NCBI GenBank assembly: GCA_007125845.1
Contig: SLCK01000135.1
Coordinates: forward strand, 1-33,383
Origin: Gemmatimonadota bacterium
Lineage (GTDB): Bacteria > Gemmatimonadota > Gemmatimonadetes > Longimicrobiales > Gaopeijiaceae
DNA: 33,383 nucleotides
Direction: 5' to 3'
Within the stretch, counting starts at the first letter, position 1. Each line of letters opens with the position of its first letter. Under the pieces are notes generated by a model. The model was not told the origin of the DNA. It worked only from the letters and a program-made list of their open reading frames with translations, and made no database searches. A program made the position numbers and the translations under genes. Shown in pieces: positions 1 through 7,385 of this stretch.

Positions 1-556
1 GACCTTCGGCCTCGACGCCGTTCAGGACGAAGAGCTGAATCTCCTGGAAGTATCCGAACGGAGCGAAGATCCTCGACGCCGAAATCCCCGTTCCGGTGAA
101 TCCCTCGTCACTGAAGTAGGTCCTGATGGCCAGGGGGTATTCCACCGTCAGAAGCTCCGGACGGTGGGTGAGATTCACCTTCCCCATCGGGAGATGAAAG
201 CGTCCGAACCGGGCCTGGACTTCCCCTGGAAGGGCCAGCGCCGTGAGGTACGCCTCCTCGACTTCGATCGCGTCTCCGTGGATGCCGAGAAAGAAATCGG
301 CGCGGAAGAACGGATCGACCGCCGCCTGCAGTCCCAGCTCGATCTCGCGCAGTCCGAATCGACGTCCGTCCTCCGTGAATCGAGGATGATCGGGCGAGAG
401 GTCGACGAGGAAGTCGCCGATCACGCTGATGTCCGGGTTCAGGCTCTGGAAGCCGGCGGGTTGCTGGGCCTCCACGGAAATCGCGGTCAAGCCCAGGACC
501 CAGGTCCAGGCCAGGGCCCAGGCGATCGGCGTGCGCCGCACCCCATGGCGTCTCAT
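1..556 (-). CDS. Porin-like outer-membrane protein, N-terminal part (runs off left edge)
   Basis: Reading from the ATG whose first base is 556 gives an open frame of 185 codons to the window edge with no stop. The first ~35 residues form a signal peptide: a basic MRRHGVRRTP start, then a Trp/Ala/Leu-rich core ending near VEAQQ. The mature part alternates charged and aromatic residues in short strands (for example FRADFFLGIHG and RFGRFHLPMGKVN), as in 16-stranded porins and related barrels that carry an RxGxxxxPxG-like segment. It probably sits in the outer membrane and passes or binds a solute; the substrate cannot be told. It lies 41 nt after the CBS gene on the same strand and may share its transcript. 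No strong Shine-Dalgarno is visible. The barrel assignment is by pattern only. Confidence 0.72.
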   Translation of the reverse strand, partial: MRRHGVRRTPIAWALAWTWVLGLTAISVEAQQPAGFQSLNPDISVIGDFLVDLSPDHPRFTEDGRRFGLREIELGLQAAVDPFFRADFFLGIHGDAIEVEEAYLTALALPGEVQARFGRFHLPMGKVNLTHRPELLTVEYPLAIRTYFSDEGFTGTGISASRIFAPFGYFQEIQLFVLNGVEAEG

Positions 557-597
557 CGGTCGTGCTCGGCGTAGGGGGCGCGGTGCACGTCGCTTAT

Positions 598-1035
598 TCA
601 GGAGCCGGGCATCACGTTCCGGCCCTGCTTTTCCAGCACGCGGCCGATGCTGGTCACTTCCCGGGAGATGAGCTCCAGGGCGTCGTCGAGCGTGAAGATC
701 CCGACGAGCGAGCCTTCGCCTCCGGTCACCACGATCCTGCGGACTGCCGCCTGCTCCATCGTGGCGAGGGCTTCCTCGAGCGGAGTCGCCTCGTCGAGGG
801 ACCGGACGGGACGACTCATGACCTCCGACAGGAGGGTGCCGGATGGGTCCAATCCCTTTCCGACCACTCTCAGCGCCACGTCCCGGTCGGTGAGAATGCC
901 TTCGGGTTTGCCGTCCCCATGCACCGCGACCAACGAGCCCACGCCGAACTCCGCCATCCGGGCCGCTCCCGTGGAAATGGTTTCGTCAGGTGCGGCCGTT
1001 GCGACCACGCGGCTGCAAAGTCGACCAATCGACAT
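598..1035 (-). CDS. CBS-domain pair protein
   Basis: 145 aa made of two CBS motifs and nothing else. The first is about residues 8-63 with the typical GSLVAVHGDGKPEGILTDRD turn. The second is about 72-128 with VRRIVVTGGEGSLVGIFTLD. Stand-alone CBS pairs bind adenosine nucleotides (AMP, ATP, SAM, NADH) and act as energy sensors, often on a partner enzyme; the ligand here is unknown. The start ATG has a GGAAG-type ribosome site about 7 nt upstream. It follows the ACP gene by 111 nt on the same strand, and a weak sigma-54-like element lies 43-58 nt upstream. It resembles the small hypoxia-response CBS proteins in size and in its universal-stress and PEP-synthase neighbourhood, which is inference. 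Confidence 0.9.
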   Translation of the reverse strand: MSIGRLCSRVVATAAPDETISTGAARMAEFGVGSLVAVHGDGKPEGILTDRDVALRVVGKGLDPSGTLLSEVMSRPVRSLDEATPLEEALATMEQAAVRRIVVTGGEGSLVGIFTLDDALELISREVTSIGRVLEKQGRNVMPGS

Positions 1036-1077
1036 CGTTCACTTCCAGGTTGAGGTTTGAACAAGGGGCCCCTGCAC

Positions 1078-1093
1078 GGCAACGTCCGCGCCG
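1078..1093 (-). promoter_or_regulatory. Weak sigma-54-like -24/-12 element before the CBS gene
   Basis: On the minus strand this reads CGGCGC-N5-TTGCC, with the invariant GG and GC exactly 10 nt apart. It would start RNA near 1067, about 32 nt before the CBS start codon. It matches 4 of 6 and 4 of 5 consensus bases. In DNA this GC-rich such matches arise by chance, so it is kept only because of its position and the stronger sites downstream. Confidence 0.22.
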
Positions 1094-1146
1094 GAAGGGT
1101 CTCTCGCGATGGATGTGTCCCCGGGGCCGGGCCCTCCAAGGGCCCT

Positions 1147-1410
1147 TCAGGACGCCTCGGGCAGCCGGTCCGCCACGTACCGGAGCATGGCCCCGAAGGT
1201 GGTCACCTCCCCGTAGTCCGCTTCGGGAATGTCCACTCCCAAGTCCTTGTGGATCGCGACGATCAGGTTGATCGCGTCCACCGAATCCAGGTCCGCCTCC
1301 TCTCTCAGGTCGGCGTGATGATCGATGGCGTCCAGGTCGATCTCGGGGGCGATTCGGTGAAACACCTTCCGGAGCCCGGAACGTGCGCGCGTCTCCTTCG
1401 AATCCGTCAT
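1147..1410 (-). CDS. Acyl carrier protein, last gene of the PDH operon
   Basis: 87 aa with the ACP fold signature. The attachment serine for 4'-phosphopantetheine is Ser43 in the motif DLDSVDAINLI, followed by the acidic helix II and a third helix. Its ATG overlaps the stop codon of the E2 gene by 4 nt (ATGA), so its translation is coupled to the dehydrogenase genes. ACPs carry acyl chains as thioesters in the cytoplasm. A dedicated ACP at the end of a 2-oxoacid dehydrogenase operon is unusual. It could accept acyl groups, deliver octanoyl chains for lipoylation of E2, or serve a fatty-acid or polyketide step encoded elsewhere. It is likely not the housekeeping acpP, because the helix II motif reads DSVD rather than DSLD and no fab gene is adjacent. 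Confidence 0.88.
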   Translation of the reverse strand: MTDSKETRARSGLRKVFHRIAPEIDLDAIDHHADLREEADLDSVDAINLIVAIHKDLGVDIPEADYGEVTTFGAMLRYVADRLPEAS

Positions 1411-2807
1411 AGGTTCTCCGGCGTCTGGAGGAGCTCGGCCACGCGCTCGAGAAAGAGGCTTCCACGGTGGCCGTCACTCGCCCGATGGTCTGCGGAAAGG
1501 GTAAGGCGTAGCGTTCGGTGCGCGCCGACCATTCCGCCCTCCGCCCAGGGCCGCTCCATGGGGGCTCCCACCCCGACGATCGACACCTGAGGCGGGTAGA
1601 TCACCCCGAAGACGGTCTCGACCCCGCGGTCTCCCAGGCTCGTGACGGTGATGGTAGCGTCGGTGACCTCCGAGGCCCTGAGACGTCCGGCACGAGCTCG
1701 CTGGACGAGGTCCCGCACGGCTGACGTGATCCGGTCCAGCGGTTGCTCGGCCACATCGTGGACGGCAGGCGCCACGAGCCCTCCCCCCCGAAGCGAGATG
1801 GCGAGGCCGGGGTGGACCGCTTCGGCGGGGCGGAAGGAGTCGTCCTCCCAGAAGCCGTTCAGCTCCGGAAAATCGCTCACCGCGATCGAGACCGCCTTCA
1901 GGTAGAGGGCGGCTTGCAGAATCCGCTCTGTGGGCGCCCGGTCTCGATTCGTTCGCTCGAGCCAGCGGAGCGCCCTTTCGAGCGAGAGCGTGTGCGCCAG
2001 GTAGTAGTGCGGGATCTCTCGCTTCGATTGGGCCATGGCAGCTGCGATCGCCCGTCGCATCGCGGCGTGGCGGTCCAGTTCTTCGGCTTCGCCTTCGCGG
2101 GTGGGTGCCGGGACCCTCGCGCCGCTGACCCGTTCCACGTCTTCGCGGGTGATCGTGCCTCTGGGGCCGGTTCCTTTGATCCCCGCGAGATCCACCCCGA
2201 GAGCCTCGGCGGCTCTTCGCGCGACCGGCGTGGCCTTGGGCGCCGCAGCCTCCCGAGGAGGGGCTGTGGGCTTCGACTTGGCCGCCCGTTCCACGTCCGG
2301 CAGGGTGACCGCGCCCTCCGGGCCGGTGCCCTCGATGTCCCCGAGGGAGAGGCCCATCTCCGCGGCGCGCATTCGGGCCGCGGGAGTTGAGGGTACACGG
2401 GCTTGCGGTTCGGACCCCGGGGCCTCGGGCTCGAGCCCCGGCTCAGGCTCGGCCTCGGGTCCCGTCTCGGGATCCTCGACTTCGGCTCCGCGTTCGGGTT
2501 CCCGGCCATCGGCCTCGGGCGGTGCCGGCGCGGGGTCCGCGGGGCTCGGTTCGGCCGGCTCCTCCGCAGTCGTGGCCCCAAGGGCCAGGAGCGGATCTCC
2601 TACCGGGACCTTCGTACCCGGACCGGCGAGGATCTCGGCGATCTGCGCGTCCTCCCAGATCTCCATCTCAATGGCCCCCTTGTCCGTGTCGACGAGGCCG
2701 ACCACGTCCCCCTTGGCGACGGACTGGCCCGGCTCGACGTACCACTCGATCACCGTCCCGTCGGTCATGCCGGCACCCAGGGAGGGCATCAGGTAGTGGT
2801 CGCTCAC
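1407..2807 (-). CDS. pdhC: Dihydrolipoyllysine acetyltransferase (E2) with two subunit-binding domains
   Basis: 466 aa from a GTG at 2807. This start overlaps the pdhB stop (GTGA), has GGAGG just upstream, and places the lipoyl domain at the very N-terminus; an upstream extension of the frame only repeats pdhB in another frame. Domain order: lipoyl domain ~1-78 with Lys43 in TDKGAIEME; a Pro/Glu/Ala linker ~80-136; a peripheral subunit-binding domain ~138-175; a second one ~192-227 (both with the GTGPxGxxTxxDVER pattern); then the acyltransferase core ~240-466. The core ends in the catalytic HRASDG motif (HxxxDG). It transfers acetyl (or another acyl) from lipoate to CoA in the multi-enzyme core. 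Most E2 chains have one subunit-binding domain, so two is odd. Substrate specificity (pyruvate versus branched-chain) is inferred from the E1 subunits. Confidence 0.93.
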   Translation of the reverse strand: MSDHYLMPSLGAGMTDGTVIEWYVEPGQSVAKGDVVGLVDTDKGAIEMEIWEDAQIAEILAGPGTKVPVGDPLLALGATTAEEPAEPSPADPAPAPPEADGREPERGAEVEDPETGPEAEPEPGLEPEAPGSEPQARVPSTPAARMRAAEMGLSLGDIEGTGPEGAVTLPDVERAAKSKPTAPPREAAAPKATPVARRAAEALGVDLAGIKGTGPRGTITREDVERVSGARVPAPTREGEAEELDRHAAMRRAIAAAMAQSKREIPHYYLAHTLSLERALRWLERTNRDRAPTERILQAALYLKAVSIAVSDFPELNGFWEDDSFRPAEAVHPGLAISLRGGGLVAPAVHDVAEQPLDRITSAVRDLVQRARAGRLRASEVTDATITVTSLGDRGVETVFGVIYPPQVSIVGVGAPMERPWAEGGMVGAHRTLRLTLSADHRASDGHRGSLFLERVAELLQTPENL

Positions 2808-3796
2808 GACCCTCCTCCCTCCGATCGGGGGAGGACGGAGCGGACGGCCTCGACGATGTCCTCCACCTGGGGGAGCGCGGCGTCCTCGAGGTGCTTCGGG
2901 TAGGGAGTGGGAACCTCCTCGCCACACACTCGGGCGACCGGTGCGTCCAGGTGATAGAAGGCGCCCTCGGTGATTCGGGCGCTGATCTCGGCCGAGATGC
3001 TGCCGCTTCGCCATCCCTCGTCGACGATCACGGCCCGGTTGGTGCGGGCCACGGTCTCGAGAATGGCCTCCGTGTCGAGCGGTCGCAGGGTGCGGAGGTC
3101 GAGGACCTCCGCCGACACGCCTTCTTCGGCGAGACGGTCCGCCGCCTCCAACGCCTTGTGCAGGCTGCCTCCGTAGGTGATGACGCTGACGTCACGTCCT
3201 TCCCTCCGGACGGCCGCGCGGTCGATCGGTACGGCTCCCGCATCCTCGGCGAGCTCTCCCTCCATGGTGTAGAGGAGCACGTGCTCGAAGATCAGCACGG
3301 GGTCGGGATCCTCGAGGGCGGTCCAGAGCATGCCGCGGGCATCCTCGAGAGTGGCGGGGGTCAGGATCTTGAGCCCCGGGACGTGCGCGTACCAGCCCTC
3401 GAGGCTGCGGGAATGCTGAGCCGCGACCTGCCGGCCGCCCCCTGTCGCCATGCGGATGACGACCGGGACGTTGAAGGCGCCGCCGGACATGTGGAGGAGT
3501 GTGGCGGCGTTGTTCACGATCTGGTCGAGGGCCAGGAGGCTGAAGTTCACGGTCATGACCTCCACGATCGGCCGCATGCCGCCGAGCGCCGCCCCGATCC
3601 CGGCCCCGACGAACCCGGATTCGGAAAGGGGAGTGTCGCGAATGCGATCCTCCCCGAACTCTTCGAGGAGACCCTTGCTCACGGCATAGCAGCCGCCGTA
3701 GCGGCCGACGTCTTCGCCCATCAGGAAGACGCGTTCATCCCGGATGATCGCTTCCCGGATCGCCTCGCGGACCGCTCCACGGTACGTGGTCGTCAT
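2804..3796 (-). CDS. pdhB: Pyruvate dehydrogenase E1 beta subunit
   Basis: 330 aa; the ATG at 3796 overlaps the pdhA stop (ATGA). The sequence shows the transketolase pyrimidine-binding domain ([10 protein letters not shown], then [19 protein letters not shown]) and the E1-beta segment [20 protein letters not shown], where the His-Ser pair sits near the active site. The C-terminal transketolase domain has [14 protein letters not shown] and [10 protein letters not shown]. With PdhA it forms the alpha2-beta2 E1 that decarboxylates the 2-oxoacid on thiamine diphosphate and loads the lipoyl arm of E2. The [11 protein letters not shown] stretch is typical of pyruvate/acetoin-type E1, so pyruvate is the most likely substrate; acetoin or a branched-chain 2-oxoacid cannot be excluded. 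Confidence 0.93.
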   Translation of the reverse strand: MTTTYRGAVREAIREAIIRDERVFLMGEDVGRYGGCYAVSKGLLEEFGEDRIRDTPLSESGFVGAGIGAALGGMRPIVEVMTVNFSLLALDQIVNNAATLLHMSGGAFNVPVVIRMATGGGRQVAAQHSRSLEGWYAHVPGLKILTPATLEDARGMLWTALEDPDPVLIFEHVLLYTMEGELAEDAGAVPIDRAAVRREGRDVSVITYGGSLHKALEAADRLAEEGVSAEVLDLRTLRPLDTEAILETVARTNRAVIVDEGWRSGSISAEISARITEGAFYHLDAPVARVCGEEVPTPYPKHLEDAALPQVEDIVEAVRSVLPRSEGGGS

Positions 3797-4830
3797 GTGG
3801 CCTCCCCTCCAACTCCACCGCTGTCGCTGTACACGAACCGGGTCAGCTCCTCCACGGGCTCCCACGATCCATCCTCCGCAAAGCGCACCGCTTCCTCGAC
3901 TTCCGCCTTCACCTCTGCCTCGAGCTCTTCCATTCCGAGATCATCGAGCATCTCGGCTTCACGCATCCGGTTCGCCAACAGGGAGATGGGATCCCGCTCC
4001 TTCCATCTCTCCACTTCCTCCTTGGCTCGGTACAGCTCCGGGTCGAACATGGAGTGGGCCCGGAAGCGGTACGTGCGGAACTCGAGGAAGTGCGGACCTC
4101 CGCCGCCTCGGATCGCCTCGACCGCACGGCGGGTCGCGTCCACCACCGCGAGAACGTCCATTCCGTCGACCGACCAGGAGGGCATCCCGTAGCTCGCGGC
4201 CCGAAGCGCCAACTCGGTCTCGGAATGGGCCACGTCGAGCGGTGTGCCCATCGCGTAGAGGTTGTTCTCGCAACAGAAGAGAACGGGGAGTTGCCATAGG
4301 GCCGCCAGGTTCATCGACTCGTGGAACTCGCCCTCGGCCACGGCGCCGTCGCCGAAGAAGCACGCGGTCACGCGAAGCGGATCGGATCTATGGCCCAGCG
4401 CACGCTCCCGGTGGGCCGCGAGGGCGAGGCCCACCGCGATGGGAATCCCCCCTCCCACGATCGCATTGCCTCCGAAGAAGCGGGTTCCGGCGTCGAAGAT
4501 GTGCATCGACCCGCCCCGTCCCCGGGCACAGCCCTCCAACTTGCCGTACATCTCCGCCATCACGGTCGTGGCCGGAACGCCGCGCACCAGCGCCTGTCCG
4601 TGCTCGCGATAGGTTGCTACGACGGAATCGTCGGGGCTTAGGAGCGGGATCGACCCTGCGGCTACCGCTTCCTCGCCGATGTAAAGGTGCAGGAAGCCTC
4701 GGATCTTCTCCTGGGTGTAGAGCTCGGCACACTTCTCCTCGAATCGGCGAATGAGGAGCATGTGACGCAGGAGTGCCCGTGCGTGTTCCTCGTCGGGCAG
4801 GGGCGGCGAAGGCAGGTACGGATGGGTCAT
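3793..4830 (-). CDS. pdhA: Pyruvate dehydrogenase E1 alpha subunit
   Basis: 345 aa; the ATG at 4830 overlaps the acsA stop (ATGA). Family marks: [11 protein letters not shown] near the N-terminus; [23 protein letters not shown]; the GGSMHIFD segment; and the thiamine-diphosphate motif from [15 protein letters not shown] to [10 protein letters not shown]. The phosphorylation-loop region carries [15 protein letters not shown], like the YRYRGHSMSDP of PDH-type E1. Together with pdhB and E2 this is the decarboxylating part of a pyruvate dehydrogenase complex. No lipoamide dehydrogenase (E3) gene is present, so E3 must come from elsewhere. The tight coupling behind acsA suggests two routes to acetyl-CoA produced from one mRNA. 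Confidence 0.93.
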   Translation of the reverse strand: MTHPYLPSPPLPDEEHARALLRHMLLIRRFEEKCAELYTQEKIRGFLHLYIGEEAVAAGSIPLLSPDDSVVATYREHGQALVRGVPATTVMAEMYGKLEGCARGRGGSMHIFDAGTRFFGGNAIVGGGIPIAVGLALAAHRERALGHRSDPLRVTACFFGDGAVAEGEFHESMNLAALWQLPVLFCCENNLYAMGTPLDVAHSETELALRAASYGMPSWSVDGMDVLAVVDATRRAVEAIRGGGGPHFLEFRTYRFRAHSMFDPELYRAKEEVERWKERDPISLLANRMREAEMLDDLGMEELEAEVKAEVEEAVRFAEDGSWEPVEELTRFVYSDSGGVGGEAT

Positions 4831-6527
4831 GACAGCTCCTCGAGGGTCGACGTGTCCCCTTCCGGGGTCCCCAGCTCGCGGGCTTTGAGGAGACGTCGAA
4901 GTGTCTTCCCGCTTCTCGTCTTGGGAAGGTCGTCAAGGAAGGTGATCTCCTTCGGGGCCGCGACCGAGCCGAGGCGGGAGCGAGCGTGCCCGAGGATCTC
5001 GAGCCGGAGGTTCTCGCTCTGTTCATGGCCGGAATGGAGCGCCACGAACGCCTTCACGATCTCGCCCACGACCGGGTCGGGTTTTCCGATCACCGCGGCC
5101 TCGGCCACGGCCGGGTGCTCGATGAGGGCGCTCTCGACCTCGAAGGGTCCGATCAGGTGCCCGGCGGATTTGATCACATCGTCGGCCCGGCCGACGAACC
5201 AGAAGTAGTCGTCCGAATCCCTTCGGACGAGATCACCTGTGAAGTACCAGCCTTCGGAGAAACAGGAGCGATAGCGCCCTTCGTCGTGAAGGTACGTTCG
5301 AAACATCGACGGCCATCCCTCGCGGAGAATGAGTTCTCCCTCCACGTCCGGATCCTCGATCAAGTGAACACCGTCGTCGTCGCGCCGGCCGACTGCGGCC
5401 TCGATACCGGGAAGCGGTCGTCCCATCGAGCCCAGCCGGATCTCCAAGCCTTCGACATTCGCGATCATGATTCCCCCGGTTTCCGTCTGCCACCAGTTGT
5501 CGTGAATGGGAAGGCCGAGCACGCGTCGGCTCCATTCGATCGCCTCTGGGTTGAGGGGCTCCCCCACGCTCGCGATGAATCTAAGGCGCGAGAGATCGAA
5601 GCGGCGAGGCAGATCGTCGCCCGTCTTCATCAGCATGCGCACGGCCGTCGGAGCCGTGTACCACACGTTGACACCTTGTTCCTCCAGAGTTCGGTACCAT
5701 CGCTCGGAGTCGAACTCTTGCTCGTCGACCACGCTGGTCACTCCGTTCGTGAGCGGCGACAGAAGGCCGTACGAGGTGCCCGTGACCCAGCCGGGATCCG
5801 CGGTGCACCAAAAAACGTCGCCTTCGCGGAGCGACAGGGCGACGCGTCCGGTGACGTGATGGGCCACTACCGCCTCGTGGACGTGGAGCGCGCCCTTGGG
5901 CGCTCCGGTCGTGCCGCTCGTGAAGTGCAGGAGGGCGGGATCCTCCGGGTCCGTGGGTTCGATCGAGTACTCGGGATCGGCCGAGTCGAGGAGGGTACGC
6001 AGGCTCGTGCCGCCTCGTATGCCGGACGCCTGCTCCGATGTCGCGTCGGCGAGGAGCACGTGGGCAAGTTCGGGCAATTTATCTCGCCACGAGGCCACCT
6101 TCCGCCGGAAAAGAGAGGGGGTCGTGACCAGAACCCGAGCGTCACCGATCTCCATTCGGGAGCGGATCGGCTCGGGACCGAAGGCGGAGAAGAGGGGGCA
6201 TACCACCGCTCGCGCCTTCAGCGCTCCGAGAGCGGCCACATAGAGTTCCGGAATGCGTCCCGCCAGGAGGAAGATCGTCTCACCGGGTTCGACGTCGAGA
6301 GAACGAAGGGCATTGGCGAACCGATTCGTCTCCTCAGAGAGCTCCCGGTACGTCATCTCCTGGATCTCACCGCCCTTCGAGAGAAAGCGGAAGGCCACGC
6401 GGTTGCCGACCGAGCCCCTGGCGTGCCGATCCACCGCCTCATGGGCGATGTTCAGGCCCCGGTCCCGGGGCAGGCCGTCCAGCTCCCCGCGGGCGTCACT
6501 CCAACTGAAGTCTTTTCCGGTTTTCAT
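4827..6527 (-). CDS. acsA: Acyl-CoA synthetase, AMP-forming (acetate/propionate-CoA ligase type)
   Basis: 566 aa, close to the ~570 aa of AcsA-type acetyl-CoA synthetases. The AMP-binding P-loop [12 protein letters not shown] lies at ~201-212, the WWQTETGG adenylate motif in the middle, and [31 protein letters not shown] (hinge region) near the C-terminus. The acetylation-sensitive catalytic lysine is in [11 protein letters not shown]. It converts acetate (or propionate), ATP and CoA to acyl-CoA. The ATG at 6527 is chosen because the homologous part begins right after it. The open frame continues upstream to 7151, but that part overlaps the DUF3365 lipoprotein gene in another frame. It heads the acsA-pdhA-pdhB-E2-ACP operon, joined by 4-nt overlaps throughout. 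A good sigma-54-type site lies about 83-98 nt upstream. Confidence 0.93.
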   Translation of the reverse strand: MKTGKDFSWSDARGELDGLPRDRGLNIAHEAVDRHARGSVGNRVAFRFLSKGGEIQEMTYRELSEETNRFANALRSLDVEPGETIFLLAGRIPELYVAALGALKARAVVCPLFSAFGPEPIRSRMEIGDARVLVTTPSLFRRKVASWRDKLPELAHVLLADATSEQASGIRGGTSLRTLLDSADPEYSIEPTDPEDPALLHFTSGTTGAPKGALHVHEAVVAHHVTGRVALSLREGDVFWCTADPGWVTGTSYGLLSPLTNGVTSVVDEQEFDSERWYRTLEEQGVNVWYTAPTAVRMLMKTGDDLPRRFDLSRLRFIASVGEPLNPEAIEWSRRVLGLPIHDNWWQTETGGIMIANVEGLEIRLGSMGRPLPGIEAAVGRRDDDGVHLIEDPDVEGELILREGWPSMFRTYLHDEGRYRSCFSEGWYFTGDLVRRDSDDYFWFVGRADDVIKSAGHLIGPFEVESALIEHPAVAEAAVIGKPDPVVGEIVKAFVALHSGHEQSENLRLEILGHARSRLGSVAAPKEITFLDDLPKTRSGKTLRRLLKARELGTPEGDTSTLEELS

Positions 6528-6609
6528 ACCGTGCCCCGCTCTTCTCGTTACGTGGATGGTCGGACGTGGGCCGTGCAGCGACTCCCGCCCCGACAACGGG
6601 AGTGGGGTT

Positions 6610-6625
6610 CGCAACCGCCGTGCCG
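6610..6625 (-). promoter_or_regulatory. Predicted sigma-54 promoter of the acsA-pdh operon
   Basis: The minus strand reads CGGCAC-N5-TTGCG: 9 of 11 consensus bases with exact GG-N10-GC spacing. RNA would start near 6599, giving a leader of about 72 nt before the acsA ATG. It lies in the 136-nt gap between the lipoprotein and acsA genes. The whole five-gene operon would be read from here if the site is real. Confidence 0.5.
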
Positions 6626-6663
6626 TGCCCACCGCACCGGGAGTGTGCTCCCTGCGGTCCCGA

Positions 6664-7323
6664 TCAGGGCTCGAGCGCCTCTCCGAGGCGGATGCGCACG
6701 GACACGGCGCCCCGGAAGTCCCCGGCGCTGTAACCGACGGCACGATCCTCCGGGTACTCGGTCTGGATGAGCTCGAGCACGGAGGAGTCGATTCGTCCGG
6801 GGTCACCGTGGCAGGCGAGGCAGGGCTCCGCCATGACGATGGGACGGAGGTAGCGGAGGACTCTCTCCCCGTCCTCGGTACGGAGCTCGACGTCTTCGGG
6901 AGGGAGGTCGCCCCGCGCGTGAGCATCCTCGAGCGCTTGGAGCCGCTCGGCTTCGAACGGATCCGGGTCGTTGATCGGATTTCGGGTGAGGAGGCTCGTT
7001 CGGCGGGCGACGACCTCCTCGTCGGAGTGACGCCTCGAGATCTCCTGCGCCTCCACCGCGCATACTTCGACCGCGCCGAGCGGACCGTCCCGCTCCAGGG
7101 CGGAAAGGAGCGCGGCCTGGAGCTCACTTCCCAGCGCCGTCGCCGCTTCACGGGCGCGGTCGAGCTGCGCCGGCGGTATCTGGGCGGGCTCGGGCTGAGC
7201 TTCAGGCGAAACGGCTTGTTCCTCGGGCTCGGGGGTCGGCTGCTCCGGCGCGCACGCGGAGGCGATCAGGGCGAGGGCCACCATGACTCCCGCGAAAAGG
7301 GTCGATATCGTCTGCGTGTTCAC
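6664..7323 (-). CDS. DUF3365-type (Tll0287-like) haem-binding lipoprotein
   Basis: 219 aa from a GTG at 7323, chosen because GGAGGA stands 6 nt upstream and the signal peptide then begins cleanly. Residues 1-24 are a lipoprotein signal ending in ASAC (Cys24), followed by a Pro/Glu-rich linker to ~50. The rest matches the Tll0287/DUF3365 sensor-like fold, including [13 protein letters not shown] and, at about residue 168, the c-type haem motif CLACH. Members of this family bind haem c in the periplasm and are thought to act as redox or gas sensors, alone or fused to kinases. Here it is a free membrane-anchored domain between acsA and ppsA, 62 nt after ppsA, so it may be on the ppsA transcript. 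The exact role is unknown. Confidence 0.85.
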   Translation of the reverse strand: MNTQTISTLFAGVMVALALIASACAPEQPTPEPEEQAVSPEAQPEPAQIPPAQLDRAREAATALGSELQAALLSALERDGPLGAVEVCAVEAQEISRRHSDEEVVARRTSLLTRNPINDPDPFEAERLQALEDAHARGDLPPEDVELRTEDGERVLRYLRPIVMAEPCLACHGDPGRIDSSVLELIQTEYPEDRAVGYSAGDFRGAVSVRIRLGEALEP

Positions 7324-7365
7324 CTCGTTCCTCCGGTCGAGAGTGTCGAAAGGTCGTCCGGGCCA

Positions 7366-7378
7366 CCCGACGGTCGGG
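7366..7378. terminator. Short perfect hairpin after ppsA
   Basis: CCCGAC-G-GTCGGG, a 6-bp perfect inverted repeat in the 62-nt gap between the ppsA stop and the lipoprotein start. There is no T-run, so it would at most attenuate or stabilise the mRNA end. Confidence 0.2.
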
Positions 7379-7385
7379 GACTGCG

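Noticed and set aside
2387-4192. A 601-aa plus-strand open frame across the PDH genes
   Set aside because: It is antisense to pdhB and E2, is Arg/Pro-rich, and arises from the GC-rich codon pattern.
6528-7151. The acsA reading frame stays open upstream to 7151 (774 aa in total)
   Set aside because: The extra part overlaps the DUF3365 lipoprotein in another frame, has low-complexity Arg/Ser composition, and AcsA homology begins at the ATG at 6527.
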